Source of the DNA: Moheibacter lacus
GTDB taxonomy: Bacteria > Bacteroidota > Bacteroidia > Flavobacteriales > Weeksellaceae
Direction of reading: 5' to 3'
Assembly (NCBI RefSeq): GCF_014042165.1
Contig: NZ_JACDZE010000002.1
Coordinates: forward strand, 124,001-188,000
Length of the DNA: 64,000 nt
Part shown: in pieces, positions 1 to 9,013 of the stretch
Layout: each line of letters opens with the position of its first letter
Position numbering within the stretch: the stretch's first letter is position 1
The notes under the pieces: model-generated
What the model saw: only the letters and a program-made list of their open reading frames with translations
What the model was told of the DNA's origin: nothing
Databases searched by the model: none
Position numbers and translations under genes: made by a program

Positions 1-176
1 CTTATCTGACCGGATTTGATTTGGGAATCGGAATCGGGATGCTATTTGGCGCCTATCTCGGCGATCATTTCGGGTTTTCAACGATGTACTTGATTACAGC
101 AGGATTCTGTCTATTTGCGCTAATTTATTATTGGTTTATATCTCGAAAAGTTTTTGAGAAAAATCGAGTACGATAA
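1..176 (+). CDS. C-terminal end of a membrane permease, probably MFS (partial)
   Basis: The window opens inside a gene; reading from base 3 gives 57 codons and a TAA stop at 174-176. The visible residues form two hydrophobic stretches separated by a short polar turn (GDHFG) and end in a basic tail (SRKVFEKNRVR). This is how the last two membrane helices of a major facilitator superfamily transporter usually look, with a positive cytoplasmic C-terminus. The substrate cannot be inferred from this fragment. The gene converges on selO with one base between the two stop codons. Confidence 0.5.
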   Translation, partial: YLTGFDLGIGIGMLFGAYLGDHFGFSTMYLITAGFCLFALIYYWFISRKVFEKNRVR

Positions 177-177
177 A

Positions 178-1632
178 TTAAGTCCCGCAAAACGTCACAA
201 ATTCAGCATCAAAAGCTTCTGGCGCATGCAAATAGTTTTTATTTTCTAGGTTGAATTCATACGGATTTTTCAAAATTTCCAAAAAAGAATTGAATTCGGT
301 TAAATCCCCATTTACAGCGGTTTCCAATGCTTTTTCTACGAAATAATTTCGAGGAATGAAAACCGGATTTGTTTTTTGCATCAAATCAAATGCTGCTTGC
401 TTTCCTCCTTCTTGATTTTGAATGCGAAGTTTCCATTTCGAAATCCAAGCCTCAAATTTCTCGTCGAGAAAGAATTGGTTTTCATCAAAAATTTCAGGCA
501 TTCGTAGAAATGTGAACGAATTGGTATAATCTTTTTGATGAATTTCCATCAGCCCTAAAAATTCATCTACTAACTTTTCATCACCTTCTTTAATTTCTAC
601 AAAACCCAATTTCGATGCATACATTCTGTACCATTTTTGGGTAAATTTTTGATCGAATTCGTTGATTTTTTCAGTAGCCATTTCAATGGCTTTTTTCTCA
701 TCTGAATCGATTAAAGGAATTAAAGTTTCCGCAAAACGCGCCAAATTCCATTTGATTATATTCGGCTGATTTCCAAATGCATATCGGCCATGTGTATCGA
801 TCGAACTAAAAACGGTTTCGGGAATGTATTTTCCTAAAAACGCACAAGGACCGTAATCAAAAGTCTCGTCTGAAATCGACGCATTGTCCGTATTCATCAC
901 ACCGTGAATAAATCCTACGCGCGTCCAATTGATGATTAAATCCATCTGCAATTCCATAACTTTTTCAAGTAAAGCCAAAGCTTGATTTTTAGCCTCTTTC
1001 AATTCTGGAAAATGACGATGCGTCGTATATTTCATCAATTCATCTACATATTCAATTCCACCAAAATACCGTGCAAATTCAAAAGTTCCGACCCGGATGT
1101 GGCTGCGCATGATTCTTGTCAAAACCGCTCCGTCCTGCAGCATTTCCCGATAAACTTTCTCTCCTGTTTTGATCACCGCCAAAGATCTGGAAGTAGGGAT
1201 TCCTAAATGATGAATCGCTTCGCTCATCAAGTATTCGCGCAACATAGATTTCAGTGTGGCTTTTCCGTCGCCACGTCGGGAAAAAGGTGTTTGACCACTT
1301 CCTTTGAGTTGGATATCCAATCGTTTTTCCGAATTTGTCAAATGCTCTCCGAGCAAAATAGCTCTTCCGTCACCCAACATCGTGAAATGTCCGAATTGAT
1401 GACCGGCATAGGCTTGGGCAATCGGTTCAGAACCTACAGCCAATTTATTTCCCGATAAAATTTGAGCCAATTCATTTTTATCAGCGTTTTCCAAATCCAA
1501 TTCTTTCAATAAATCTTGATTGAGCAATAGCAATTCGGGATTTGGGGCAGGAAAAGGATGAACCGATTCAAAAAATTTCGGGGAAAGCTTTTTATAGGAA
1601 TTGTCAAAATTGAAAATAGAATCGGATTTCAT
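178..1632 (-). CDS. selO: Protein adenylyltransferase SelO (YdiU/UPF0061 family)
   Basis: 484 residues, the usual length for the pseudokinase-fold SelO family, which transfers AMP from ATP to Ser, Thr or Tyr of target proteins and takes part in redox stress responses. Visible family motifs include GDGRA near residue 87, the LKGSGQTPFSRRGDG block near 110 (nucleotide-binding Lys), SRSLAVI, and GVMNTDN near 247 that carries the metal-binding Asn and the Asp. The ATG start is well placed and a TAnnTTTG box lies just upstream. The C-terminus reads FCGT, so a Cys sits three residues from the end, where eukaryotic SelO has selenocysteine. The gene stands alone, convergent with the permease and divergent from the Omp85 gene. 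Confidence 0.93.
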   Translation of the reverse strand: MKSDSIFNFDNSYKKLSPKFFESVHPFPAPNPELLLLNQDLLKELDLENADKNELAQILSGNKLAVGSEPIAQAYAGHQFGHFTMLGDGRAILLGEHLTNSEKRLDIQLKGSGQTPFSRRGDGKATLKSMLREYLMSEAIHHLGIPTSRSLAVIKTGEKVYREMLQDGAVLTRIMRSHIRVGTFEFARYFGGIEYVDELMKYTTHRHFPELKEAKNQALALLEKVMELQMDLIINWTRVGFIHGVMNTDNASISDETFDYGPCAFLGKYIPETVFSSIDTHGRYAFGNQPNIIKWNLARFAETLIPLIDSDEKKAIEMATEKINEFDQKFTQKWYRMYASKLGFVEIKEGDEKLVDEFLGLMEIHQKDYTNSFTFLRMPEIFDENQFFLDEKFEAWISKWKLRIQNQEGGKQAAFDLMQKTNPVFIPRNYFVEKALETAVNGDLTEFNSFLEILKNPYEFNLENKNYLHAPEAFDAEFVTFCGT

Positions 1633-1649
1633 TTGAAATAGAATTTAGA

Positions 1650-1657
1650 CAAAATTA
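1650..1657 (-). promoter_or_regulatory. Candidate -7 box of selO (TAATTTTG)
   Basis: On the minus strand the sequence TAATTTTG matches the Bacteroidota -7 consensus TAnnTTTG and lies 17 bases before the selO ATG. No convincing -33 TTTG at 17-23 bases was found. Confidence 0.45.
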
Positions 1658-1756
1658 CAAAGCAGAGATTGGAATCTCGGATTTCTGTACAACAAAGTTT
1701 TTATGCTTTCATTTCATTCAATTATAATTTGTTTCGTTAATTAGCGTTTCAGAAAA

Positions 1757-3406
1757 GTGAAGTTTCCTTTATTCATACTTGTATTGCTGTTTTTTTCTTT
1801 TGGGTTGGCACAAGAGAAAGACTCTATTTATACATTTTACGATTTCAAATCGGATAAAAACAGCTATGAAAAAGACTTCCAGAAAAGAATTGAAAACGAT
1901 TCTTTGCTGTATCAAACCTTGGATTCGCTTAAAACCATCGGGTTCTATACTTTGAAAATGGATTCCATAAAAGCACATCAAGTTTATCTGAACAAAGGAA
2001 AAATGTACAAGCGTATTTGGGTAAAAAATGATTCGGTTTTTCAGAAAAAAGAAGATTGGTTTGCGGTGAAAAATCTGGATTCTTTGATTCAAAAAGTCAA
2101 TGAAAATTATGCGGCAAAAGGTTTTCCGTTTACGGAAGTAAAAATCTTGCCGATGGGTTACAAAGACGGTGAAGCCCAAGTTGCACTCAATGTTCAATTA
2201 TTTGCTGCACGTACCATCGACGGTGTGAATGTGGAAGGTTATGAAAAATTGTCCAAAGGCTATATCAAACACGGATTGGGGCTGAAAAAAGGAAAAATTT
2301 ACAATGAAGCGGAATTGAAAAAGATTTCGGAGAGGATGAGTTATAATTTATTTGTTGAAGAAATCCGCGCGCCTCAAACGCTTTTCAATACTGATTCGAC
2401 GACGGTTTATCTCTATGTCAAAAAAGTAAAATCCAATTTATTTGATGGTGTGCTCGGATTTGGGAATGATGCCAATGGGGATTTCAGACTGAATGGAAAT
2501 GTGAAAATCGAGTTGAACAATAATTTTAACGGCATGGAAAAAATCCGATTGAATTGGATTGCGACGGCAGATAAAAGCACGACTTTGGATTTGAACGTTC
2601 GGGTTCCTTACCTTTTCCGTTCGGCTGTGGGAACACAGACCAATTTCAATATGTATCGGAAAGACAGTGTGTTTGTCAATACAAAAATCGAAGAGCGGCT
2701 ATTTTATCAAATCAGCATGAATTCCAATTTAGGTTTGAATTTAAGTTATGAAAGTTCCAATTTCGTGCTGGACGAATATCCGGAAATGGCTTTGTTGTAC
2801 GATGATTTTAACAAATCGGGAATCGGACTCAGTTATGAATTTTTTCAACCTTCCCAAAATCGATTATTAGAAGGGAAATCAGGCATCAGTATGGTCGGAA
2901 AAGCATTGCGAAGAAAAAGCCAAAAAATCGATCCCACGACAGAGGAAATCACAAAATTTGACATTCCTCAATATGAAGTCGGGCTCAATGCTTTTTATAT
3001 TTTCAAACTTTTCCCAAAACATTTATTGAAAACGCAAATCGAAGGATATGGTTTGTTTGGAGATGAAGCGTTTTATACGGAAAATGAATTGTACAGAATC
3101 GGAGGATTTGGGAGTTTTCGCGGATTTAATGAAGAGAGCATTTTTGCATCGGCTTATGGAATCGGTAGTGTGGAATATCGGTTCATGCCCAATGACGGGT
3201 TTTATGTCGCGCTATTTGGGGATTATGGATTTGTGGAAAACAAATCAAATGGTGTGAATGAGAACTTTTTGGGAATAGGTACCGGCATTTCATTTTTGAC
3301 GCAATTGGGTGTATTTAACCTGAGTTATGCAGTTGGAAAACAGTCTGATAATGCGTTTGACTTCCGGAACTCAAAAATTCATTTCGGGATTTTGACAAGA
3401 TTTTAA
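1757..3406 (+). CDS. Omp85/BamA-TamA-like outer-membrane protein
   Basis: 549 residues with a clean signal peptide (FILVLLFFSFGLAQ) that fixes the start at a GTG codon; no ATG fits. The mature N-terminal half resembles POTRA-type modules, and the C-terminal part is rich in alternating beta strands. The block GGFGSFRGFNEES near residue 450 matches the conserved RGF/RGY loop motif of Omp85 barrels (surface antigen family). It is shorter than BamA (about 800 or more residues in this phylum), so it is more likely a TamA-like or single-purpose member than the essential assembly factor. Predicted site is the outer membrane; the substrate is unknown. Confidence 0.75.
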   Translation: MKFPLFILVLLFFSFGLAQEKDSIYTFYDFKSDKNSYEKDFQKRIENDSLLYQTLDSLKTIGFYTLKMDSIKAHQVYLNKGKMYKRIWVKNDSVFQKKEDWFAVKNLDSLIQKVNENYAAKGFPFTEVKILPMGYKDGEAQVALNVQLFAARTIDGVNVEGYEKLSKGYIKHGLGLKKGKIYNEAELKKISERMSYNLFVEEIRAPQTLFNTDSTTVYLYVKKVKSNLFDGVLGFGNDANGDFRLNGNVKIELNNNFNGMEKIRLNWIATADKSTTLDLNVRVPYLFRSAVGTQTNFNMYRKDSVFVNTKIEERLFYQISMNSNLGLNLSYESSNFVLDEYPEMALLYDDFNKSGIGLSYEFFQPSQNRLLEGKSGISMVGKALRRKSQKIDPTTEEITKFDIPQYEVGLNAFYIFKLFPKHLLKTQIEGYGLFGDEAFYTENELYRIGGFGSFRGFNEESIFASAYGIGSVEYRFMPNDGFYVALFGDYGFVENKSNGVNENFLGIGTGISFLTQLGVFNLSYAVGKQSDNAFDFRNSKIHFGILTRF

Positions 3407-3415
3407 GAACAAAAA

Positions 3416-3444
3416 ACCTTGCTCCTTTATTCAAGAAACAAGGT
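3416..3444. terminator. Weak hairpin between convergent genes
   Basis: ACCTTG (3416-3421) and CAAGGT (3439-3444) can pair around a 17-base loop between the Omp85 and yceI stop codons, with an A run on the left side. The stem is short, so a bidirectional terminator is only a weak suggestion. Confidence 0.3.
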
Positions 3445-3460
3445 ATTTGTGTGTGCTTAA

Positions 3461-3982
3461 TTATTTTACGCTCTCCTTTATAAATTCCAAATTTACGGAA
3501 AATTTTACATTATCGGAAACAACCACTCCACCAGATTCCATAACGGCATCCCAATTTAATCCAAATTCCTTGCGTTTGATTTGACCTGAGAACTCAAATC
3601 CGGCGCGTTGATTCCCATAAGGATCTGTGATGACACCACCAAAATCTACTTCCAAAGTGATGGGTTGGGTTACCCCTTTTATGGTAATTGCTCCATTTAA
3701 ATTTCCCCCACTCCATTTTTCTGATGTAAATTTTAATTCAGGGAAATCGGCAGCATTGAAAAAGTCATCGCTTTTCAAATGTTCATCTCTTTGCGGATTT
3801 TTTGTGTGAATCGAATCGATTTGAGCGGTAAAACTGAAAGTTCCAGTTTCAAAACTCTCTGAAGTCGATTCTGCTGATGCGTCAAATTCTAAAAAATTGC
3901 CTGACACAGTTGAGATTACCATGTGTTTAACTTTAAAGTTAACTTCTGAATGCGCTTTATCTACGTTCCATTTAATTGACAT
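3461..3982 (-). CDS. YceI family lipid-binding protein
   Basis: 173 residues covering a complete YceI domain: the opening WNVDKAHSEVNFKVKHM, the central repeated beta pattern, and the late EFGLNWDAVMESGGVVVSD block. YceI proteins form lipocalin-like barrels that bind polyisoprenoids or other amphiphiles. Many relatives are periplasmic, but this protein starts directly at the domain and has no signal peptide, so it is probably cytoplasmic. It stands alone and is divergent from the efflux regulator. Confidence 0.9.
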   Translation of the reverse strand: MSIKWNVDKAHSEVNFKVKHMVISTVSGNFLEFDASAESTSESFETGTFSFTAQIDSIHTKNPQRDEHLKSDDFFNAADFPELKFTSEKWSGGNLNGAITIKGVTQPITLEVDFGGVITDPYGNQRAGFEFSGQIKRKEFGLNWDAVMESGGVVVSDNVKFSVNLEFIKESVK

Positions 3983-4108
3983 AATGAATAAATTTAAATT
4001 ATGGTTGCAAAGTTATTTTGTAGAAGCTAAACAGGAATTGATATAGGATAATAAATCAACCTGGGAATCATCTATAAATTAAAGAAACGTTAAATCATTT
4101 CGTTTTGT

Positions 4109-4138
4109 TTTGTTTTTTCCGAACAAACTATATTTTTG
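4109..4138 (+). promoter_or_regulatory. Promoter of the efflux regulator (-33 TTTG, -7 TATTTTTG)
   Basis: TTTG at 4109-4112 and TATTTTTG at 4131-4138 are separated by 18 bases, within the spacing known for Flavobacteriia. Transcription would begin near 4145, after the first possible TTG codon at 4110, which argues that translation starts further downstream. Confidence 0.6.
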
Positions 4139-4154
4139 CAAAAAAATTCAAGGT

Positions 4155-4643
4155 TTGGATGAAGAAATTAAATTGGAATTGATTGAAGAATTTGCCAATC
4201 ATTTTCACGAAACTAATAAATTACCACCATTAACTTCAAAGGTTTTTGCCTTTATTTTGGTGGATAAAAACGTGGAAGGCTATACTTTTGATGAATTGGT
4301 CAGCATATTTAATGTGAGTAAAAGTTCTATGTCTTCTAGTTTGAATTTATTAATCAAATATGATTTCATAGGTCAATATAACAAAATTGACGAAAGAAAA
4401 CGAAGATATAAATTGACACCACATCAATTACCCATTCGGCTAAAAAAGACAAAAAATGAATTGATTAAGGAAAAATATTTGTCTGAAAAGTTGTTCCAAT
4501 ACCGAGAAGAAATACAGTCCTCCGAAGACGCTGAAGATATCCACAAAGAAAAGGTGACGGTATATTTAGAACATTTGGACAGTGCCATTGAGTTATTGGA
4601 TGGAACAATCAAAAAATTAGAAAAATTAAATTGTAAATTATAA
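4155..4643 (+). CDS. GbsR/MarR-type winged-helix transcriptional regulator
   Basis: About 162 residues from a TTG start at 4155. The open frame extends to a TTG at 4110, but that codon lies inside the promoter and upstream of the predicted transcription start, and family members usually begin just before the KLIEEFANHF-type helix. A winged helix is visible: LVSIFNVSKSSMSSSLNLLIKYDFIG is helix-turn-helix, followed by the basic wing DERKRRYKL. The C-terminal part is a long charged helix, probably for dimer formation. It ends 22 bases before an RND efflux operon on the same strand, so a local regulator of that pump is the likely role; the ligand is unknown. Confidence 0.8.
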   Translation: MDEEIKLELIEEFANHFHETNKLPPLTSKVFAFILVDKNVEGYTFDELVSIFNVSKSSMSSSLNLLIKYDFIGQYNKIDERKRRYKLTPHQLPIRLKKTKNELIKEKYLSEKLFQYREEIQSSEDAEDIHKEKVTVYLEHLDSAIELLDGTIKKLEKLNCKL

Positions 4644-4665
4644 AATTATTATAACGAGATGAACT

Positions 4666-5871
4666 ATGAAGAATAGAACGCTTTATTTGATGCTGGGGAT
4701 TGTACTGATAGGAATGGTACAATCTTGTAAGAAAGACAATGCTGGAAGTGCGCAACAAGGAATGGCGAAACCCTATCCTGTGGTGAGTGTTCCGAAGGAT
4801 TCTATAACTGCATTTGCGGAATATCCGGCTAGTATAGAAGGAGTTGTGAACAGTGATGTGCGTGCAAAGATCACAGGCTATATTACCAAGGTTTATGTAG
4901 ATGAAGGACAATTTGTACAAAAAGGTCAAGCACTTTTTAAGCTGGAAACCAACACTTTATCTCAAGATGCGAGTGCAGCTCGAAGTGGTGTTTCAGCTTC
5001 AGAATCTTCAGTTGCTGCCGCTAAAGCTGCAGTGGATGCTGCTCAAATAGAGGTCAACAAATTGGTTCCGCTTGTTGAGAAAAAAATCATTAGTTCAGTT
5101 CAGTTGGAAACGGCAAGAGCCAATTTACTTTCGGCTCAAAGTCAACACAAACAAGCACAAGCCAGTTACCTTCAATCTCAAGCCAATTATAAATCGGCTG
5201 CCGCCAATTTAGGATATGGAACTGTTTATGCGCCGGTTTCGGGTGTGGTAGGTAGCTTGCCGCTAAGAGAAGGAAACCTCGTTGGTCCAAATGATGCTAC
5301 ACCTTTAACGGTCATTTCAGATGTCAGCGAATTGTATGCTTATTTTTCTATGAATGAAAAAGAGTATTTGGACTTTTTGGAAAACAATGAAGGAAAAACG
5401 CTTAAAGAAAAAATCAAAAATCTTCCTCCTGTCAAATTGAAATTGGCTAACGGAAGCATGTATTCTGAAGAAGGAAAAATTGAAGCAGTTACAGGGCAAA
5501 TCGACCCGCAAACTGGAACAATTCAGTTTAGAGTTCATTTTGACAATGAAAACGGACTCTTGACCAATGGAAATAGCGGTAGTATCATGATTCCTCAACT
5601 GTATCCAGATGTTTTGGTCGTGCCTGAATCTTCTACGTTTGAACAACAAGGAATAACGTATGTATACAAAGTAGAAAAAGATACTGCAGTTTCTACCATT
5701 ATTGGCATTACGGCAAGAGCCAATAACATGGCCATCATCAATAACGGTTTAAAAGAAGGGGATAAAATCGTAGCGACAGGAGTAGGAAATCTACGTACCG
5801 GAACAGCCATCCAACCTCAACCGGCCAATTTTGATTCTATTGTCCAATCCATTAAACCTGTATTTAAATAA
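4666..5871 (+). CDS. RND efflux periplasmic adaptor (membrane fusion lipoprotein)
   Basis: 401 residues with a lipoprotein signal whose lipobox VQSC places the lipidated Cys at residue 21. Next come a biotinyl-lipoyl-like half (AKITGYITKVYVDEGQFVQKGQALF), an Ala-rich alpha hairpin (about residues 95-175), the second lipoyl half (YAPVSGVVG), and beta-barrel and membrane-proximal domains. This is the AcrA/MexA plan. The stop codon overlaps the ATG of the next gene by one base (TAATG), which suggests translational coupling with the pump. Confidence 0.93.
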   Translation: MKNRTLYLMLGIVLIGMVQSCKKDNAGSAQQGMAKPYPVVSVPKDSITAFAEYPASIEGVVNSDVRAKITGYITKVYVDEGQFVQKGQALFKLETNTLSQDASAARSGVSASESSVAAAKAAVDAAQIEVNKLVPLVEKKIISSVQLETARANLLSAQSQHKQAQASYLQSQANYKSAAANLGYGTVYAPVSGVVGSLPLREGNLVGPNDATPLTVISDVSELYAYFSMNEKEYLDFLENNEGKTLKEKIKNLPPVKLKLANGSMYSEEGKIEAVTGQIDPQTGTIQFRVHFDNENGLLTNGNSGSIMIPQLYPDVLVVPESSTFEQQGITYVYKVEKDTAVSTIIGITARANNMAIINNGLKEGDKIVATGVGNLRTGTAIQPQPANFDSIVQSIKPVFK

Positions 5872-8800
5872 TGATTCAATTTATTATCAACAGACCGGTA
5901 TTTGCAGCTGTAATCTCAATTTTGATTGTGATACTCGGGATTTTAGGTTTGACCGAATTACCGGTCACACAATATCCCGACATTGCGCCGCCTACCGTAC
6001 AAATTAATGCCACTTATCCAGGAGCCAATGCCAAAACGGTTATGGAAAGTGTGGTGATTCCTATTGAAGAACAAGTGAATGGTGTGGAAGATATGGACTA
6101 TATTTCTTCTACAGCTTCCAATAATGGATCGGCCAATATTTCAGTTTTCTTTAAACCGGGAGTAGATCCAGATATTGCAGCGGTAAACGTTCAAAACCGT
6201 GTAGCCCGGGCAACTCCTATCCTGCCCTCTGAAGTAAATCAGACCGGAGTTGTTACCCAAAAACAACAAACAAGTGCTTTGATGTTTATTTCGCTTTACT
6301 CGAGCAATGAAGCTTATGACCAAACATTCATCGAAAACTATGGAAATATCAACATCACTCCTGCGTTAAAAAGAATCAACGGTGTAGGTGACGCAAATGT
6401 TTTCGGTGGTCGAACTTATGCTATGCGTGTTTGGCTCAAACCGGAACAGATGAAAGCTTATGGACTCAATCCATCTGATGTAACTGCTGCCATTCAAGAA
6501 CAAAGCCGCGAAGTTGCCGCAGGACAAATTGGTTCCAATGCCGGAAATTCATTTGAGTATGTTATCACGTATAAAGGTCGTTACAACGAAAAAGAACAAT
6601 ATGACGACATCATCATTAAATCCATAGGCAATGGTCAATTTTTAAGACTTAAAGATGTTGCAGATATCGAAATGGGTGGTCAATCTTACGCCGGAATCGG
6701 TAGAAGTAATGGAGATCCTGCTGTGAGTATTGCGATTTACCAAACGCCAGGTTCGAATGCCCAAACCATCATCAACGATATCAAAGCCTATTTCGAACAA
6801 GCAGAAGCATCCTTTCCGGAAGGAATAGGTTATCGGATTAATTTTGATACCAATGAATTTTTGGATGCATCCATCTCAAAAGTGGTACATACGATCATTG
6901 AAGCTTTTATTTTAGTATTTCTCGTCGTATTTATCTTTTTGCAGGACATTCGTTCCACTTTGATTCCGGCCATTGCAGTTCCGGTTTCATTGATAGGATC
7001 TTTTTTCTTTTTGAATTTATTTGGATTCTCCATCAACTTATTGACGCTATTTGCGATGGTCCTCGCCATCGGTATCGTAGTGGATGATGCCATCGTCGTC
7101 GTCGAGGCCGTCCATGCAAAACTGGAAAATGGCGAACATCCAAAAGAAGCCACCAAAAATGCGATGAGCGAAATCACCGGAGCCATTATTTCCATTACTT
7201 TGGTTTTGGCAGCTGTGTTTGTGCCGGTAACTTTTATTTCTGGTCCTACCGGTGTTTTTTATCAGCAATTTGGTATCACTTTGATCATTACCATTATCAT
7301 TTCTGCGATCAATGCATTGACATTGAGCCCCATGCTATGTGCTTTGTTCTTGAAACACAAAGAACCAAAAGCTTATGAAAACAAAAATATTTTCCAGCGA
7401 TTTTTCCATAAATTCAATACCGGATTTGATGCAGCGACTAAACGATACGGGAATATGTTTACTTTCCTATTTCGTCATAAATGGGTTACCGTTATTTTAT
7501 TTGTCATAGCCGGATTGGGAATTTATTTTGCCAATAGTGCGATGCCAAGTGGATTTGTGCCAAATGAAGACCGCGGAATTATTTTCATCAACGCCGAATT
7601 GCCTCCGGGAGCATCAATGGACAGAACCTATTTGGCAATGGAAAAAGTAAAACCGGTCGTGGAACAAATTCCTGGCGTACAATCCTTTACGTATATCACC
7701 GGAAGAAGTTTCTTAGGAGGTGCAGGGAGCAATCAAGCGTTGGGATTCATTAAATTAAATTCATTTGAAGAAAGAACCCATGCTGATGGACAAAGTGTAG
7801 ATGAAATCACCGGAAAATTATTTGGTGTGACAGCTGGAATTCCAGATGCCCAATATGTTTTCTTCGGACCACCTTCTATTCAAGGATATGGAATCAGCGC
7901 AGGATTTGAAATTAAATTATTGGACCGATTTGGAGGTGAAGTTGCCGATTTAGATGCTGCTACGCAGAATTTCATTCAGGAATTGATGGCCCGTCCGGAA
8001 ATCCAATATGCACAATCTTCCTTTAAGACAGGATATCCTCAATTGGATTTGGAACTAAATGTACCTCGAATCAAAGAAGCAGGACTTTCTATTTCTGATA
8101 TTTTAAGTGCATTGCAAGGGTATATCGGTGGTGTTTATGCTTCTGACTTTACGAAATATGGTAAATATTATCGTGTTTCTATCCAAGCTTTACCGGAAGA
8201 TCGGAAAGATGTTTCTTCTTTAAATGAATTCTATATTCGAACTTCAAGTGGTCAAATGGCACCTATTTCTCAGTTTGCTTCATTGGATAGAACGTATGGA
8301 CCACCGTCGTTAAATCGTTTCAATTTATTCAATGCCGTTACGGTATCTGGAGCAAATAATCCGGGTTATTCGACCGGTGATGCCATTTCAGCCGTTCAGG
8401 AGGTAGCAGAAACTTTACCGAGCAATTATTCGATTGATTATTCTGGTTTGACCCGTGAAGAAGTAAATGCAGGATCAGAGACCGTTGTGATTTTTATTTT
8501 GTGTTTGATTTTTGTGTATTTCATTTTGAGTGCATTGTATGAAAGTTTCATCGTTCCTTTTTCTGTCATCTTTTCTTTGCCATTTGGGATCATGGGCGCA
8601 TATTTAGGTCAGTGGTTATTTGGACTGGAAAATAATATTTACTTCCAAATTGCCTTGGTGATGCTCGTAGGATTATTGGCCAAAAACGCAATTTTGATTG
8701 TCGAATTTGCCCAAATCCGGCGTATGCATGGTGAAACCATCGCCAAATCTGCAATTAATGCTGCAAAAGCGCGTCTTCGCCCGATTTTGATGACATCATT

Positions 8801-9011
8801 TGCCTTTATTTGTGGTTTGTTGCCATTGGTTTTTGCATCAGGAATTGGAGCAGTTGGTAACCGTTCAGTAGCAACCGGTGCAGCAATTGGTTTGTTAATC
8901 GGTACCATTTTCGGTTTGGTTGTGATTCCGGTTTTGTATGTTATTTTTCAAGCATTACAAGAACGCATTAAGCCGATTAAATTTGATTCAGAATCTTCAA
9001 ACATCCATTAA
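5871..9011 (+). CDS. HAE1-type RND multidrug efflux pump, inner-membrane subunit
   Basis: 1046 residues, the usual length of AcrB/MexB proteins. The N-terminus (FIINRPVFAAVISILIVILG) is the first membrane helix; two large periplasmic regions lie between helices 1-2 and 7-8. The proton relay is visible: the Asp pair in GIVVDDAIVVVEAV (residues 405-406) and Lys938 in LLAKNAILIVEFA. It exports hydrophobic or amphiphilic compounds by proton antiport together with the adaptor before it and the channel after it. The genes are nearly fused (1-base overlap upstream, 2-base gap downstream), so all three should be made from one message. Confidence 0.97.
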   Translation: MIQFIINRPVFAAVISILIVILGILGLTELPVTQYPDIAPPTVQINATYPGANAKTVMESVVIPIEEQVNGVEDMDYISSTASNNGSANISVFFKPGVDPDIAAVNVQNRVARATPILPSEVNQTGVVTQKQQTSALMFISLYSSNEAYDQTFIENYGNINITPALKRINGVGDANVFGGRTYAMRVWLKPEQMKAYGLNPSDVTAAIQEQSREVAAGQIGSNAGNSFEYVITYKGRYNEKEQYDDIIIKSIGNGQFLRLKDVADIEMGGQSYAGIGRSNGDPAVSIAIYQTPGSNAQTIINDIKAYFEQAEASFPEGIGYRINFDTNEFLDASISKVVHTIIEAFILVFLVVFIFLQDIRSTLIPAIAVPVSLIGSFFFLNLFGFSINLLTLFAMVLAIGIVVDDAIVVVEAVHAKLENGEHPKEATKNAMSEITGAIISITLVLAAVFVPVTFISGPTGVFYQQFGITLIITIIISAINALTLSPMLCALFLKHKEPKAYENKNIFQRFFHKFNTGFDAATKRYGNMFTFLFRHKWVTVILFVIAGLGIYFANSAMPSGFVPNEDRGIIFINAELPPGASMDRTYLAMEKVKPVVEQIPGVQSFTYITGRSFLGGAGSNQALGFIKLNSFEERTHADGQSVDEITGKLFGVTAGIPDAQYVFFGPPSIQGYGISAGFEIKLLDRFGGEVADLDAATQNFIQELMARPEIQYAQSSFKTGYPQLDLELNVPRIKEAGLSISDILSALQGYIGGVYASDFTKYGKYYRVSIQALPEDRKDVSSLNEFYIRTSSGQMAPISQFASLDRTYGPPSLNRFNLFNAVTVSGANNPGYSTGDAISAVQEVAETLPSNYSIDYSGLTREEVNAGSETVVIFILCLIFVYFILSALYESFIVPFSVIFSLPFGIMGAYLGQWLFGLENNIYFQIALVMLVGLLAKNAILIVEFAQIRRMHGETIAKSAINAAKARLRPILMTSFAFICGLLPLVFASGIGAVGNRSVATGAAIGLLIGTIFGLVVIPVLYVIFQALQERIKPIKFDSESSNIH

Positions 9012-9013
9012 TT

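Noticed and set aside
4110-4154. N-terminal extension of the efflux regulator
   Set aside because: The TTG at 4110 lies inside the -33/-7 promoter, upstream of the predicted transcription start.
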